A DNA stretch of 64,000 bases from JARFVT01 sp036677425 (GTDB lineage: Bacteria > Pseudomonadota > Alphaproteobacteria > UBA8366 > Aestuariispiraceae), in NCBI GenBank assembly GCA_036677425.1, contig JARFVT010000013.1:1550001-1614000 (forward strand), given 5' to 3'. Made by a program: the position numbers and the translations under genes. This document shows, piece after piece, positions 44,448 to 54,403 of this stretch. How positions within the stretch are numbered: the stretch's first letter is position 1; every line of letters starts with the position of its first letter. The notes under the pieces were generated by a model, which was given only the letters and a program-made list of their open reading frames with translations, searched no databases and was not told where the DNA came from.

Positions 44448-46112
44448 ATGGTTAATTTTTTTCAAAAGCATGAAGCAACGTTAAAAAAAGCATTAGAAAC
44501 CATAAAAACACGGCAATATTGGTCGCCCTATGCAGAAATGCCTAGTGGCAAAATATATGGCGAAACTGCTAAGGCTGATGGTTTGGCTGCCTTTGAAAGC
44601 TATATTGGTAAGAAATTCATAATTGATGGACATTGCCAAGATAATCATGTTGGGTTGGAAAAATCCCCATATGGCTTGGATTTAGATATAAAATATCCGA
44701 CTGCGAATATTGAAACCATTATTGGCGCGTCAAAAGATGCCTTGATTGCATGGGGTAAGGCCAGTATCGAAACACGTACTGGGGTTTGTTTAGAAATTAT
44801 TGACCGCCTTAATAAACACAGCTTTGAAATTGCCAATGCAGTAATGCACACAACGGGGCAAGCATTCATGATGGCATTTCAGGCGGGCGGCCCCCATGCC
44901 CAAGATCGTGGATTAGAAGCCGTCGCATATGCCTATGATGAAATGTGTCGCGTACCAAAAACAGCCATCTGGAAAAAGCCAGCATCAAAGGATAGCTTTG
45001 ATATATTAGATAAAAGATATCGTATCATGCCGCGTGGTGTTGCGTTGGAAATTGGTTGCGCCACCTTTCCCACTTGGAATACATATCCGGGATTATTTGC
45101 AAGTCTATCAACGGGTAATAGCGTTATTATAAAACCACATCCTAAGGCTATATTACCATTGGCGATCAGCATTAAAATTGCCCGCGATGTTATTAAAGCT
45201 GCGGGCTTTAACCCCGATATTATTACATTAGCAGCCGATACGCTCGATAAACAAATTACCCAAGAATTATCATGCCATAAAGATGTTAAAATAATTGATT
45301 TTACTGGTTCAAATGCCTTTGCGGGTTGGTTACGATCAAATGCAACCCAAGCCGATATATATAGTGAAGAAGCGGGAATTAATTCCATAGTTATCGATTC
45401 TACCGATAATTTCCGTGGTATGTGCGGCAATATTGGCTTCTCATTATCATTATATAGCGGCCAAATGTGTACTTCGCCGCAAAATATTTATATCCCAAAA
45501 AATGGCATTGAAACTGATCAAGGCCATAAAAGCTTTGATGATGTGGCAAATGGCATTGTAAAAGCCATTGATGGACTATTAAAAGACCCTGCCCGTGCGG
45601 CTGGTGTTTGCGGTGCTATATCAAATGATGATATATTGGCGCGGGTTGAGAAATATGCTAATGATGGTGAGGTTTTACGCGCCTCGACCGCAATTGATGG
45701 CATGGATAATGCTCGTAGTGCTACACCTTTGATTTTAAATATAAATAATAGCTCATCGGCACAAAGTAGCGCAGAAGCTTTTGGCCCCATATCATTTATG
45801 ATATCAAGCGATAATAGCATTAGCGCAATAAAATCTGCGGCTGACCTTGCATCAAATAAAGGCGCAATTACGGCTGCAATATATTCAATCAATGATGATG
45901 TTTTAGATCAAGCAGAAGATGCCTTTGCCTATGCGGGGGTAAATTTATCATGCAATTTAACTGGTGGAATATTGGTTAATCAAAGCGCCGCCTTTAGCGA
46001 TTTCCATGCAACAGGGGCAAATCCTGCGGGTAACGCCAGCTTGACCGACCCTGCATTCATAAATCGCCGTTTCCGCATAGTTGCCACAAGAAAGCCAATA
46101 ATAATAAATTAA
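44448..46112 (+). CDS. paaN: PaaN-type aldehyde dehydrogenase
   Basis: A 554-residue aldehyde dehydrogenase of the PaaN type, with the N-terminal QYWSPYAEMPSGKIYGE and body motifs VALEIGCATFPTWNTYPGLF, IYSEEAGINSIVIDS and the catalytic Cys in SGQMCTSPQNIYIP near residue 340. It oxidises the ring-opened aldehyde of the phenylacetyl-CoA pathway. The ATG at 44448 is chosen over two TTG codons just upstream. It lacks the MaoC hydratase domain of PaaZ, so ring hydrolysis must be done by another protein. It opens the rightward transcript with livKHMGF. Confidence 0.9.
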   Translation: MVNFFQKHEATLKKALETIKTRQYWSPYAEMPSGKIYGETAKADGLAAFESYIGKKFIIDGHCQDNHVGLEKSPYGLDLDIKYPTANIETIIGASKDALIAWGKASIETRTGVCLEIIDRLNKHSFEIANAVMHTTGQAFMMAFQAGGPHAQDRGLEAVAYAYDEMCRVPKTAIWKKPASKDSFDILDKRYRIMPRGVALEIGCATFPTWNTYPGLFASLSTGNSVIIKPHPKAILPLAISIKIARDVIKAAGFNPDIITLAADTLDKQITQELSCHKDVKIIDFTGSNAFAGWLRSNATQADIYSEEAGINSIVIDSTDNFRGMCGNIGFSLSLYSGQMCTSPQNIYIPKNGIETDQGHKSFDDVANGIVKAIDGLLKDPARAAGVCGAISNDDILARVEKYANDGEVLRASTAIDGMDNARSATPLILNINNSSSAQSSAEAFGPISFMISSDNSISAIKSAADLASNKGAITAAIYSINDDVLDQAEDAFAYAGVNLSCNLTGGILVNQSAAFSDFHATGANPAGNASLTDPAFINRRFRIVATRKPIIIN

Positions 46113-46158
46113 ATAATAATTATTCAAAATAATTTTAAACATAAACAGGAGAAATATA

Positions 46159-47295
46159 ATGAAATTAAAAACACTATTAATGGCACCAATTATATCAGTC
46201 ATGGCATTTGGCACGATTGCCAATGCAGATATTAAAATTGGTTCAACATTGGCTATAACTGGCCCTGCGTCTTTTCTTGGTGACCCAGAAGCAAAAACCC
46301 TTAAAATGCTGGTCGATGAATTAAATAATGCTGGTGGTATTAATGGCGAAAAAATCACGCTTATCCAATATGATGACGGCGCAAACCCAAATAAAGCCCG
46401 CACATTTGCCATAAGGCTTGTTGAAGGTGATGAAGTTATTGCTGTTATCGCTGGTTCTACTACTGGTGCGACAATGGCGATGATACCCGTGTTTGAAGAA
46501 GCGGAAATTCCTTTTATATCGCTTGGCGGCGCGGTTGTTATTATTAACCCAGTAAAAAAATGGGTATTTAAAACACCACATACCGATAAAATGGCTTGTC
46601 AGAAAATTTTTATCGATATGAAATCTAGAGGCTTTAGCAAAATAGCCATCATTTCAGGTACTGGCGGTTTTGGTAAATCCATGCGCGGTCAATGCCATGG
46701 CGTTGCAGGTGATTATGCTATTGAAATAATTGCCGATGAAACCTATGGGCCAAAAGATTCTGATATGACGCCACAGCTTACAAAAATTAAACATGCAAGC
46801 GGCGTTGATGCTGTTATCAATGCGGGTTTTGGTCAAGGCCCTGCGATTGTTACACGTAATTACAGCCAATTAGGTATAAAGGCGCCATTATATCAATCAC
46901 ATGGTGTTGCATCAAAAAAATATATTGAGCTTGCAGGATCAGCCGCCAATGGCGTTCGTCTTCCCGCATCGGCATTATTGGTTGCCAATCAATTACCCGC
47001 ATCTGACCCACAAAAATCAGTAGTAGTTAATTATAAAAATGCCTTTGAAAAAACAACTGGTCAAGGGGTGTCAACCTTTGGTGGTCATGCATATGACGCA
47101 TTTAAAATGTTAGTCGCAGCCATTGAAAAATCAGGTAAAGACCCAAAAAAAATTCGTAAAGCATTGGAAGAAACAACCGGCTTTATGGGTACAGCAGGCG
47201 AAGTTAATATGGGCGTAAAAGATCATTTAGGCTTAGATTTAAATGCCTTTAGAATGCTTGAAATTAAAAATGGCGATTGGTCTATCGTCAAATAA
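46159..47295 (+). CDS. livK: Liv-type ABC transporter substrate-binding protein
   Basis: A 378-residue periplasmic binding protein with a signal (KTLLMAPIISVMAFGTIANA, cut before DIKIGS). The mature start is DIKIGSTLAITGPASFLGDP, then LVDELNNAGGINGEKITLIQ, typical of the type I fold LivK/aromatic-binding group. It begins 46 bases after paaN with AGGAG. Inside a phenylacetate island it more likely binds an aromatic acid than a branched-chain amino acid. Confidence 0.88.
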   Translation: MKLKTLLMAPIISVMAFGTIANADIKIGSTLAITGPASFLGDPEAKTLKMLVDELNNAGGINGEKITLIQYDDGANPNKARTFAIRLVEGDEVIAVIAGSTTGATMAMIPVFEEAEIPFISLGGAVVIINPVKKWVFKTPHTDKMACQKIFIDMKSRGFSKIAIISGTGGFGKSMRGQCHGVAGDYAIEIIADETYGPKDSDMTPQLTKIKHASGVDAVINAGFGQGPAIVTRNYSQLGIKAPLYQSHGVASKKYIELAGSAANGVRLPASALLVANQLPASDPQKSVVVNYKNAFEKTTGQGVSTFGGHAYDAFKMLVAAIEKSGKDPKKIRKALEETTGFMGTAGEVNMGVKDHLGLDLNAFRMLEIKNGDWSIVK

Positions 47296-47411
47296 TATGG
47301 CTTAAGGCACGCGGTTTTATCTGATTATCAATTAATCACGTGTCGACTATATTACTAGTAATATAAATATCTAAAAATATTCTTTTATCTCAATTGATTA
47401 GGGGTAATATT

Positions 47412-48284
47412 ATGACAGAAATGCTTCAGTTTTTTATGTCTGGCATAACCGTAGGTGCGATTTATGCGCTTGTTGCACTTGGTTTTACTATAATTTATAA
47501 TTCAAGTGGCGTGGTTAATTTTGCCCAAGGCGAATTTGTAATGTTGGGTGGCATGACAACGTCTTTTCTTGTCCATGCGGGTAATCCCGTCCCCCTATCC
47601 ATATTGGCGGCGATTGTAATAACTATAATAGTTGGTATTTTATTAAATAAACTTGCCATTGAACCCGCAAAAGGCGCATCGGTCGTATCATTGATTATTA
47701 TCACCATCGGCGCATCGATATTTCTGCGCGGTGCAGCACAAATTATATTTGATAAACAAATACATCGGTTTGATTCTTTCAATGGCGATATACCAATAAA
47801 TATTGCAGGCGCAACCATATTACCGCAATCATTGTGGGTTTTGTTTGGCGCAGCCAGCATATTTTCAGGGCTTTATTTATTTTTCAACCGCACAATGATG
47901 GGCAAAGCCGTATTGGCAACCGCCAATAATCGCATGGCGGCAAAGCTTGTGGGCATTAATACCAATTGGATCATGACCTTTAGTTTTGGCCTTGCCGCTG
48001 CGATTGGTGCAACCGCAGGGGCGTTGGTTACACCAATAACATTAACCAGTTATGATATCGGCGTAATGTTAGCCTTGAAAGGTTTCGCCGCCGCAATGTT
48101 GGGCGGTATTGGCAACCCAATTGGCGCATTAGTCGGTGGATTATTAATTGGTTTAATCGAAGCATCAACCGCTGGTTATATCAGCAGTAATTACAAAGAT
48201 GCATCATCATTCATTGTAATATTATTAGTTTTATTCGTGCGACCACAAGGGTTATTTGGCTTTAAAACCGTGGAAAGGGTATAA
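47412..48284 (+). CDS. livH: Liv-type ABC transporter permease LivH
   Basis: A 290-residue permease with about eight helices. The beginning MTEMLQFFMSGITVGAIYAL and SSGVVNFAQGEFVMLGGM are family signatures, as is GFAAAMLGGIGNPIGALVGG near the end. The ATG at 47412 follows AGGGG; an earlier frame start six codons upstream is not needed. The 116-base gap after livK has no T-tract hairpin. It is followed two bases later by livM. Confidence 0.9.
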   Translation: MTEMLQFFMSGITVGAIYALVALGFTIIYNSSGVVNFAQGEFVMLGGMTTSFLVHAGNPVPLSILAAIVITIIVGILLNKLAIEPAKGASVVSLIIITIGASIFLRGAAQIIFDKQIHRFDSFNGDIPINIAGATILPQSLWVLFGAASIFSGLYLFFNRTMMGKAVLATANNRMAAKLVGINTNWIMTFSFGLAAAIGATAGALVTPITLTSYDIGVMLALKGFAAAMLGGIGNPIGALVGGLLIGLIEASTAGYISSNYKDASSFIVILLVLFVRPQGLFGFKTVERV

Positions 48285-48286
48285 TT

Positions 48287-49261
48287 ATGAAACGCGCATT
48301 ACAATTTTTATCTCCTATTCTGCCCGCTGGGCTAGTGGTTTTGGCGGTAATAATTTTAATAATGCCATTTTTTTTTCCCAGCGGTTTTTATTTTCGTATC
48401 GGGGCGTTGATTTTTATTAATGCCTTTGCCGTGGTTGGTTTGGTGATTTTAATCGGTTATGCGGGGCAAATATCGCTTGGTCATGCGGGTTTTCTTGGAA
48501 TTGGCGCATATTCGGTGGCATTGGCACCTGTATATATTGGCCTGCCACCGTCATTAAGCTTATTTTTTGGCGCGGGTTTAACCGGCATCATCGCATGGAT
48601 CATCGGTCGACCTATTTTAAAATTAAAAGGTCATTATCTGGCTGTTGCCACCTTGGGCTTTGGCATATTAGTGTTTTTATTTCTAAGCAATGAAGATCAA
48701 ATAACGGGCGGGCCTGATGGCATAACTGTTGCTGCATTGGGCATAAAACCCGCATTGGCGGCAATGGGTATAAAGGCAAAAACATCGGTAATATGGTATT
48801 TCTTCACTGGATTTATCCTATTAATAGGCGCATGGACAGCGATCAACCTTCGCAACAGCCCCACAGGACGCGCCCTTCGATCATTGCATGATTCGGAAAT
48901 AGCCGCAAAAACCATCGGCGTTGATGTTGCTAGATACAAGCTGATAGCTTTTACAATATCGGCTGTTTATGCCTCTATCGCGGGATCTATGTTGGCATTA
49001 ATGAATAAATTTGTAACACCCGATGTGGCAGGATTTATTTATTCGATCGAATTGATAACCATGACGGTTCTTGGTGGGGCAACATCGGTGCTTGGCGGTA
49101 TTTTAGGTGCGGCGGTATTAACAATCCTACCACAAGCACTAACTTTTTTTCATGATTATGAACATTTAGTGCTTGGCTTAATAATGATGCTTATCATGAT
49201 ATTCATGCGTGATGGTTTGCTTCCTAGCCTAATGGCACAAATACGAAGGAAAGCAAAATGA
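48287..49261 (+). CDS. livM: Liv-type ABC transporter permease LivM
   Basis: A 324-residue permease with about ten helices. LIGYAGQISLGHAGFLGIGAYS and GPDGITVAALGIKP are signature segments, and the cytoplasmic coupling helix is ALRSLHDSEIAAKTIGVDVA. It pairs with LivH. The stop overlaps the livG start (ATGA). Confidence 0.9.
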   Translation: MKRALQFLSPILPAGLVVLAVIILIMPFFFPSGFYFRIGALIFINAFAVVGLVILIGYAGQISLGHAGFLGIGAYSVALAPVYIGLPPSLSLFFGAGLTGIIAWIIGRPILKLKGHYLAVATLGFGILVFLFLSNEDQITGGPDGITVAALGIKPALAAMGIKAKTSVIWYFFTGFILLIGAWTAINLRNSPTGRALRSLHDSEIAAKTIGVDVARYKLIAFTISAVYASIAGSMLALMNKFVTPDVAGFIYSIELITMTVLGGATSVLGGILGAAVLTILPQALTFFHDYEHLVLGLIMMLIMIFMRDGLLPSLMAQIRRKAK

Positions 49262-50046
49262 TCCTGTTAAATATAGAAAATTTAGGTATTGATTTTGGTG
49301 GCTTAAAGGCGGTTGATTCTTTAAGTTTCTCTGCTAATGCGGGGGAAATTGTTTCAATAATTGGCCCAAACGGTGCCGGGAAGACAACTTTATTCAATAT
49401 GATTTCTGGTATTTATAAACCAAAACGCGGCAAAATTATATTTAATGGCAAGGATATTACGGGGGCTGAGCCGCATATATTGGCAAAATATGGCTTATCA
49501 CGAACATTTCAAAATCTACAGATATTTGAAAAAATGACTGTTTTAGAAAATGTCATGGCAGGTTGTCATTTAAAAGAACGCGGTTCTGTTTTAAGCGATT
49601 TATTGGCCTTGCCATCAACAAGACGTAAAAATAATCAAACCAGCATATTATCAAAAAAATTATTAAAACGTATCGGCCTTGAAAAAGCAGGATATTTAAC
49701 TGCATCCTCATTATCATATGGTGCGTTAAAACGTCTTGAAATAGCAAGGGCGCTTGCAGTTAATCCAAAGATTCTATTGCTTGATGAACCCGCCGCAGGC
49801 TGCAACGCAGTCGAAACAGAAGAAATAGAAAAGCTGATCGCAAAAATTTCTGATGCGGGTGTTTCAATTTTATTGGTTGAACATGATATGAAGCTTGTCA
49901 TGCGAATTTCCAAACATATCATTGTTTTGAATTATGGCGAAAAATTAGCTGAAGGAACGCCGCTTGAAATAAGTAAAAACCCAAAAGTGATTGAGGCTTA
50001 TTTAGGCAAGCATGGCGGTAAGGAGGCCAAAGATGCTATTGGTTGA
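49258..50046 (+). CDS. livG: Liv-type ABC transporter ATPase LivG
   Basis: A 262-residue ATPase. Walker A GPNGAGKTTLFNMISG (residues about 36-51), the Q-loop SRTFQNLQIFEKMTVLENVM, the signature SSLSYGALKRLEIARALA and Walker B ILLLDEPAAGCN are all present. The signature has SYGA rather than LSGGQ, as usual for LivG. It overlaps both livM (4 bases) and livF (14 bases). Confidence 0.93.
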   Translation: MILLNIENLGIDFGGLKAVDSLSFSANAGEIVSIIGPNGAGKTTLFNMISGIYKPKRGKIIFNGKDITGAEPHILAKYGLSRTFQNLQIFEKMTVLENVMAGCHLKERGSVLSDLLALPSTRRKNNQTSILSKKLLKRIGLEKAGYLTASSLSYGALKRLEIARALAVNPKILLLDEPAAGCNAVETEEIEKLIAKISDAGVSILLVEHDMKLVMRISKHIIVLNYGEKLAEGTPLEISKNPKVIEAYLGKHGGKEAKDAIG

Positions 50047-50734
50047 AAATTTACACAGTAAATATGGGCAAATTGAAATATTACATGGCATTAATCTTCA
50101 GGTTAATTCTGGAGAAATTATTTGTGTTGTTGGCGCAAATGGTGCGGGGAAAACCACTTTATTAAATTGTATTTCTGGTATTCAGCCAGTTTCTGGCGGG
50201 CATATAACATTTCGTGGCGATGATATAACCAATGTTGCCACCCATAAACGCATAACATTTGGTTTGGCGCAATCGCCTGAAGGACGACAAATTTTTACCA
50301 ACCTTAGCGTCGAAGAGAATCTTCTAATGGGTGGGTTTATTCATAATGATGAACGCAGCGATGAAGATTTAGGCGATGCTTTTAATATGTTTCATATTTT
50401 AAAAGAAAAACGCAATTTATCTGCGGGCGGCCTATCAGGTGGGCAGCAACAAATGTTGGCGATTGCGCGGGCATTAATGGGGCGACCGTCATTTTTATTA
50501 TTGGACGAGCCATCGATGGGGCTTGCACCAATTTTAGTCGATCAAATATTAGATATCGTTAAATCGCTAAAAGATATGGATGTAACGGTGATGTTGGTTG
50601 AACAAAATGCCTTTGCCGCCCTAAATATTGCCGATAGGGGTTATGTGTTGGAAACCGGTAAAATAATTATTGAAGGCAACGCCGATGATCTGATCAATAA
50701 TGATAAAATACGCGAAGCATATTTAGGTATTTAA
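50033..50734 (+). CDS. livF: Liv-type ABC transporter ATPase LivF
   Basis: A 233-residue ATPase. Walker A GANGAGKTTLLNCISG, signature AGGLSGGQQQMLAIARALMG and Walker B FLLLDEPSMGLAP are clear. The ATG at 50033 has a perfect AAGGAGG site inside the livG end; an earlier in-frame start at 50012 is unlikely. It is the last gene of the transporter, ending 48 bases before the hydratase/dehydrogenase gene. Confidence 0.93.
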   Translation: MLLVENLHSKYGQIEILHGINLQVNSGEIICVVGANGAGKTTLLNCISGIQPVSGGHITFRGDDITNVATHKRITFGLAQSPEGRQIFTNLSVEENLLMGGFIHNDERSDEDLGDAFNMFHILKEKRNLSAGGLSGGQQQMLAIARALMGRPSFLLLDEPSMGLAPILVDQILDIVKSLKDMDVTVMLVEQNAFAALNIADRGYVLETGKIIIEGNADDLINNDKIREAYLGI

Positions 50735-50782
50735 ATTTGAACTATTAAATTAGAAAATTAAAAATTAAGGGTTAGGATTAAC

Positions 50783-52807
50783 ATGGTTTTATCAATCGAA
50801 TATCGCCAAGATTTGGCAATAATACATATTAATAACCCACCTGTGAATGCATTATCAGTTAAATTAAGGGCGGGTTTATTATTGGCGATTGAGGAAATAA
50901 ACGAGCATGATGAAATTAAAATAGTAATTTTAATTTGTGCGGGGCGAACATTCATCGCTGGTGCCGATATATCGGAATTTGGCAAACCACCATTAGAACC
51001 ACATCTGCCCGATGTTATTTTAGCATTAGAGGCATCACCAAAAATTTATATGGCGGCAATTCACGGCACATCGCTTGGCGGTGGGTTGGAAATCGCCCTT
51101 GGTTGCGATTACCGTATAATGGATATTAAGGCAAAATTAGGCCTGCCAGAGGTAACGCTTGGCCTTATCCCTGGTGCGGGCGGCACGGTGCGTTTACCGC
51201 GTATTATTGGGGCTGAGGCGGCAATCAATATGATAACCCGTGGGCAGATAATTAATGCAAAACAGGCATTAGATGTTAATTTAGTTCATAAAATAATAGA
51301 TAGTAGCAGTGGAAGCGATCTAGCAAATGATTTATTAAATGCCGCTATTTCATATGCGGGCGAGGTTAAAAATATCGCCAAGCCAACCGCATTGCGCCAT
51401 ATTACCCCTGATAATAGCAAAATAAATAAAAGTTTTTGGATCGATAAACAAAAATCTGTGGGCAAGGCTGCAAAGGGGCAGGAATCGCCTATGCGGGCAT
51501 TAGAATCTATTAAAAATTCAATGGAAATGGATTTTGATCAAGCATTAAAGTCGGAACGTAAAATATTCATTAATTGTCGTAAATCGGTGCAATCATCGGC
51601 ATTAAGGCATATGTTCTTTGCCGAAAAATCAGCCGTCAAACCAAAATGGTTGGACAAAACTAAACCCACTAGAGTCATTAAAGAAATTGGCGTGATAGGT
51701 GGCGGCACGATGGGGGCAGGTATTTGCGCCGCGTTACAGCTTTCGGGATTTAAAGTTATTTTGATCGAACAAAATCAACAATCATTGCAAAATGGCGTTG
51801 ATAATCTCGCAAAAATATATGCGGGCAGCGTCAAGCGCGGCAAATTAACCACCGCCCAAATGACAAAAAATATTGCTGATCTTGGTAAATATAGCAGCTA
51901 TGACGGTTTGGCAAATGTCGATTTAGTTATCGAGGCGGTATTTGAAGATTTAGATGTTAAACGTCAAGTTTTTAAAAAGTTAAATCAAATATGCAAACCC
52001 GATACAATTTTGGCGACAAATACATCATATTTAGATCCAAATTTATTTGGTGATGAACTATCTAACCCTGGTAATTTCATCGGCATTCATTTTTTCAGCC
52101 CCGCCCATATAATGAAATTAATCGAGGTAATAAGCACTGATAAAACATCAGACGATACCATTGCAACTGTTTTTGATCTGGTCAAAAAAATGCGTAAAAT
52201 ACCAGTATCGTCAAAAATTTGCGATGGTTTTATCGGCAATCGCATCTTAAAAATATATCGCCGTCAAGCGGAAATATTATTATTAAACGGTTGCTTCCCA
52301 AGCGATATTGACAGCGCACTGCGACAGTTTGGCATGGCGATGGGGCCATTTGAAGCCCAAGATCTAGGCGGGCTTGATATTGCATTTTCTCAACGACAAA
52401 ATGCCGCCAAGAATGGCGATATAATATATGCACCTATCGCCGATGAATTATGTAAGTTAAAACGGTTTGGTCAAAAAACTGGTGGCGGTTGGTATGACTA
52501 TGAAAAGGGCAAAAGACAACCAGTACCAAGCGATATAGTGGCAGAAATAATAGAACAACAACGGGAAGTTGCCGCCATAACTGCCAAAGAGTTTGAAATA
52601 TCAGAAATTCAAAATCATATTATCTATCCAATGATAAATGAGGCATTATTAATTTTAGACGAAGCCATTGCAAAATATCCCGTTGATATTGATCTGGTGG
52701 AGGTCTTGGGGTTTGGCTTTCCACGTTGGCGCGGCGGATTATTGCATTATGCCGATCAAGTTGGCTTAGGTAAAATCAATGATTTTTTGAAAAACCATCG
52801 GCTTTAA
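50783..52807 (+). CDS. bifunctional enoyl-CoA hydratase / 3-hydroxyacyl-CoA dehydrogenase (PaaF-PaaH-like)
   Basis: A 674-residue fused enzyme. An N-terminal crotonase domain (residues about 1-190; AGRTFIAGADISEF, GTSLGGGLEIALGCDYR and GLIPGAGGTVRLPR) precedes a 3-hydroxyacyl-CoA dehydrogenase (NAD fold VIGGGTMGAGICAALQLSGF near 300; GIHFFSPAHIMKLIEVI near 435; C-terminal domain repeated). It can do the hydration and oxidation of 2,3-dehydroadipyl-CoA, the PaaF and PaaH steps, which have no separate genes here. General beta-oxidation (FadJ-like) is the alternative. Short ORF length compared with FadB/FadJ (about 715) is normal for this group. Confidence 0.85.
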   Translation: MVLSIEYRQDLAIIHINNPPVNALSVKLRAGLLLAIEEINEHDEIKIVILICAGRTFIAGADISEFGKPPLEPHLPDVILALEASPKIYMAAIHGTSLGGGLEIALGCDYRIMDIKAKLGLPEVTLGLIPGAGGTVRLPRIIGAEAAINMITRGQIINAKQALDVNLVHKIIDSSSGSDLANDLLNAAISYAGEVKNIAKPTALRHITPDNSKINKSFWIDKQKSVGKAAKGQESPMRALESIKNSMEMDFDQALKSERKIFINCRKSVQSSALRHMFFAEKSAVKPKWLDKTKPTRVIKEIGVIGGGTMGAGICAALQLSGFKVILIEQNQQSLQNGVDNLAKIYAGSVKRGKLTTAQMTKNIADLGKYSSYDGLANVDLVIEAVFEDLDVKRQVFKKLNQICKPDTILATNTSYLDPNLFGDELSNPGNFIGIHFFSPAHIMKLIEVISTDKTSDDTIATVFDLVKKMRKIPVSSKICDGFIGNRILKIYRRQAEILLLNGCFPSDIDSALRQFGMAMGPFEAQDLGGLDIAFSQRQNAAKNGDIIYAPIADELCKLKRFGQKTGGGWYDYEKGKRQPVPSDIVAEIIEQQREVAAITAKEFEISEIQNHIIYPMINEALLILDEAIAKYPVDIDLVEVLGFGFPRWRGGLLHYADQVGLGKINDFLKNHRL

Positions 52808-53699
52808 AGAGTAATTGCAGCTGCACCGAGAACCACTAAACAAGCCCCCAACCACGCAGCTAGAGATGGTCTTTTTCTCGTCTTAATCCATATGATAGGC
52901 AACATAATCACAGGTGCCATTGACCCTAACACTGCAACAATGCCTGTATTTTGAAATTTCAATGCTACTATTAACAATGTCATCGCAAGACCATATCCCA
53001 TCCATCCTGCGAGAATAGCTTGAAACAAAATTGGTGTTTCATTTTTACTGAATGATCTAAAACGCCAAGCTGGAAAGAGGCCAAGAGCTAACATGATAAC
53101 GGCATGCCAGACACCCTAACTGCCGATGCCGCTATATAGGGCCCATTCCATCAACGAGAGCTGGCTTTATTACCAATAGCCCAATCGCTTGGCAGATAGC
53201 TGCAACTAACCCCCAAAAAACAACTACCCAAATATGTCCGTCTATAACGTCAAACATGTCTCCGGTTTTTGACGCACCAGTATATAAAATAGCCAAAAAA
53301 ACTCCAATGAACATAACAAAGCCACCAAATGCCATTTGATACGTCAAATACTAATCAAATAAGAAATAACCGAAGCAAGCAGCAAGCGGGGCATTTAAAG
53401 CAAATAATATTTGCATTCGCCTTGGGCCACCTATTTGCAAACATTTATGCATTGCAAGATCACCCAGCAAAATTCCGAAAAAAACCACTAATAATTAGAG
53501 CATTAGAATGCTTCCATAAGACCGTGTCCCATGATCCTGTAATCATCATAATAATTACTAAGACAAGTGCCGATGTAGCTAACTGAATTCTTACAAACTC
53601 AAATGTTCCAAAATATTGAACTGGTTTATACGCTACCAATGATGCCAACGCCCAAATCAACGATGCCGATAGAGCAAAAACAACAACAAATAATTCCAT
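52804..53699 (-). pseudogene. EamA-family (DMT) permease, multiply broken
   Basis: A ten-helix drug/metabolite permease gene broken in three or more places. Pieces in order: MELFVVVFALSASLIWALAS (53699 to about 53460), then after a frame change GDLAMHKCLQIGGPRRMQIL and FALNAPLAACFGYFLFD ending in an in-frame TAG, next YLTYQMAFGGFVMFIGVFLA continuing to about 53132, then another frame change and in-frame TAG before GVWHAVIMLALGLFPAWRF. Order and family match (GPRRMQxLFALNAP is a DMT signature). It is certainly nonfunctional. Its role in phenylacetate transport or anything else cannot be told. Confidence 0.88.
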
Positions 53700-53764
53700 A
53701 ATGGTTCTTTCTAATTAATCATATCCTAGATATACAAGAATTATTATAAAATTTCTGCTGATAA

Positions 53765-54370
53765 TCAAATATTTTTTAATTTATATAATGGGTCAATCTT
53801 TGGGGCGTTAATTCGCCGTCTATTATTTTCAATTGCGCTTAATGGTTCAACCGCTTTCATTTTTTTATGGCTATCGATTGCTAATTGTTGATAGATTTTT
53901 GTGCCGTCGCTTTTCCATTTTATTTCTTTGTCGGAAAGCTGTCGTATAATTTTTGCAGGCATGCCAACCACCATTGAATTTTTTGGCGCAATGAACCCAG
54001 CCTTAACAAATGACATCGCGCCGATGATGCAATTTTCGCCAATAACCGCACCGTCCATAATGACGCTATTCATACCAACCAGTGCATTTTTACCGATATG
54101 ACAGCCATGTAAAACCGCGCCATGACCAATATGTCCGCCTTCTTCTATAACTGCTTCCATATCGGGAAAGCTGTGAATAACGCAGGTATCTTGCAAATTT
54201 GAACCATCCTTTAAAATTATCCGACCAAAATCACCGCGCAAACAAGCTGCAGGCCCGATATAACAATCGGCACCAATGATAACATCACCAATGATAACCG
54301 CCGCAGGGTGAATAAACGCCTTGGGGTCAATCACGGGAATAATATCATCATATGAATAAATATGGCTCAT
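53765..54370 (-). CDS. paaY: PaaY, gamma-carbonic-anhydrase-fold thioesterase
   Basis: A 201-residue left-handed beta-helix protein with hexapeptide repeats: PAAVIIGDVIIGADCYIGPA, RGDFGRIILKDGSNLQDTC, and zinc His residues in VIHSFPDMEAVI, GHIGHGAVLHGCHIG. A C-terminal helix follows (LSDKEIKWKSDGTKIYQQLA). These are PaaY features; PaaY removes inhibitory CoA thioesters in the pathway. It lies next to the PaaA/C-like gene. Confidence 0.92.
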   Translation of the reverse strand: MSHIYSYDDIIPVIDPKAFIHPAAVIIGDVIIGADCYIGPAACLRGDFGRIILKDGSNLQDTCVIHSFPDMEAVIEEGGHIGHGAVLHGCHIGKNALVGMNSVIMDGAVIGENCIIGAMSFVKAGFIAPKNSMVVGMPAKIIRQLSDKEIKWKSDGTKIYQQLAIDSHKKMKAVEPLSAIENNRRRINAPKIDPLYKLKNI

Positions 54371-54403
54371 TTATATTCTTTCATTGATTGCATATTTAAC
54401 GGT

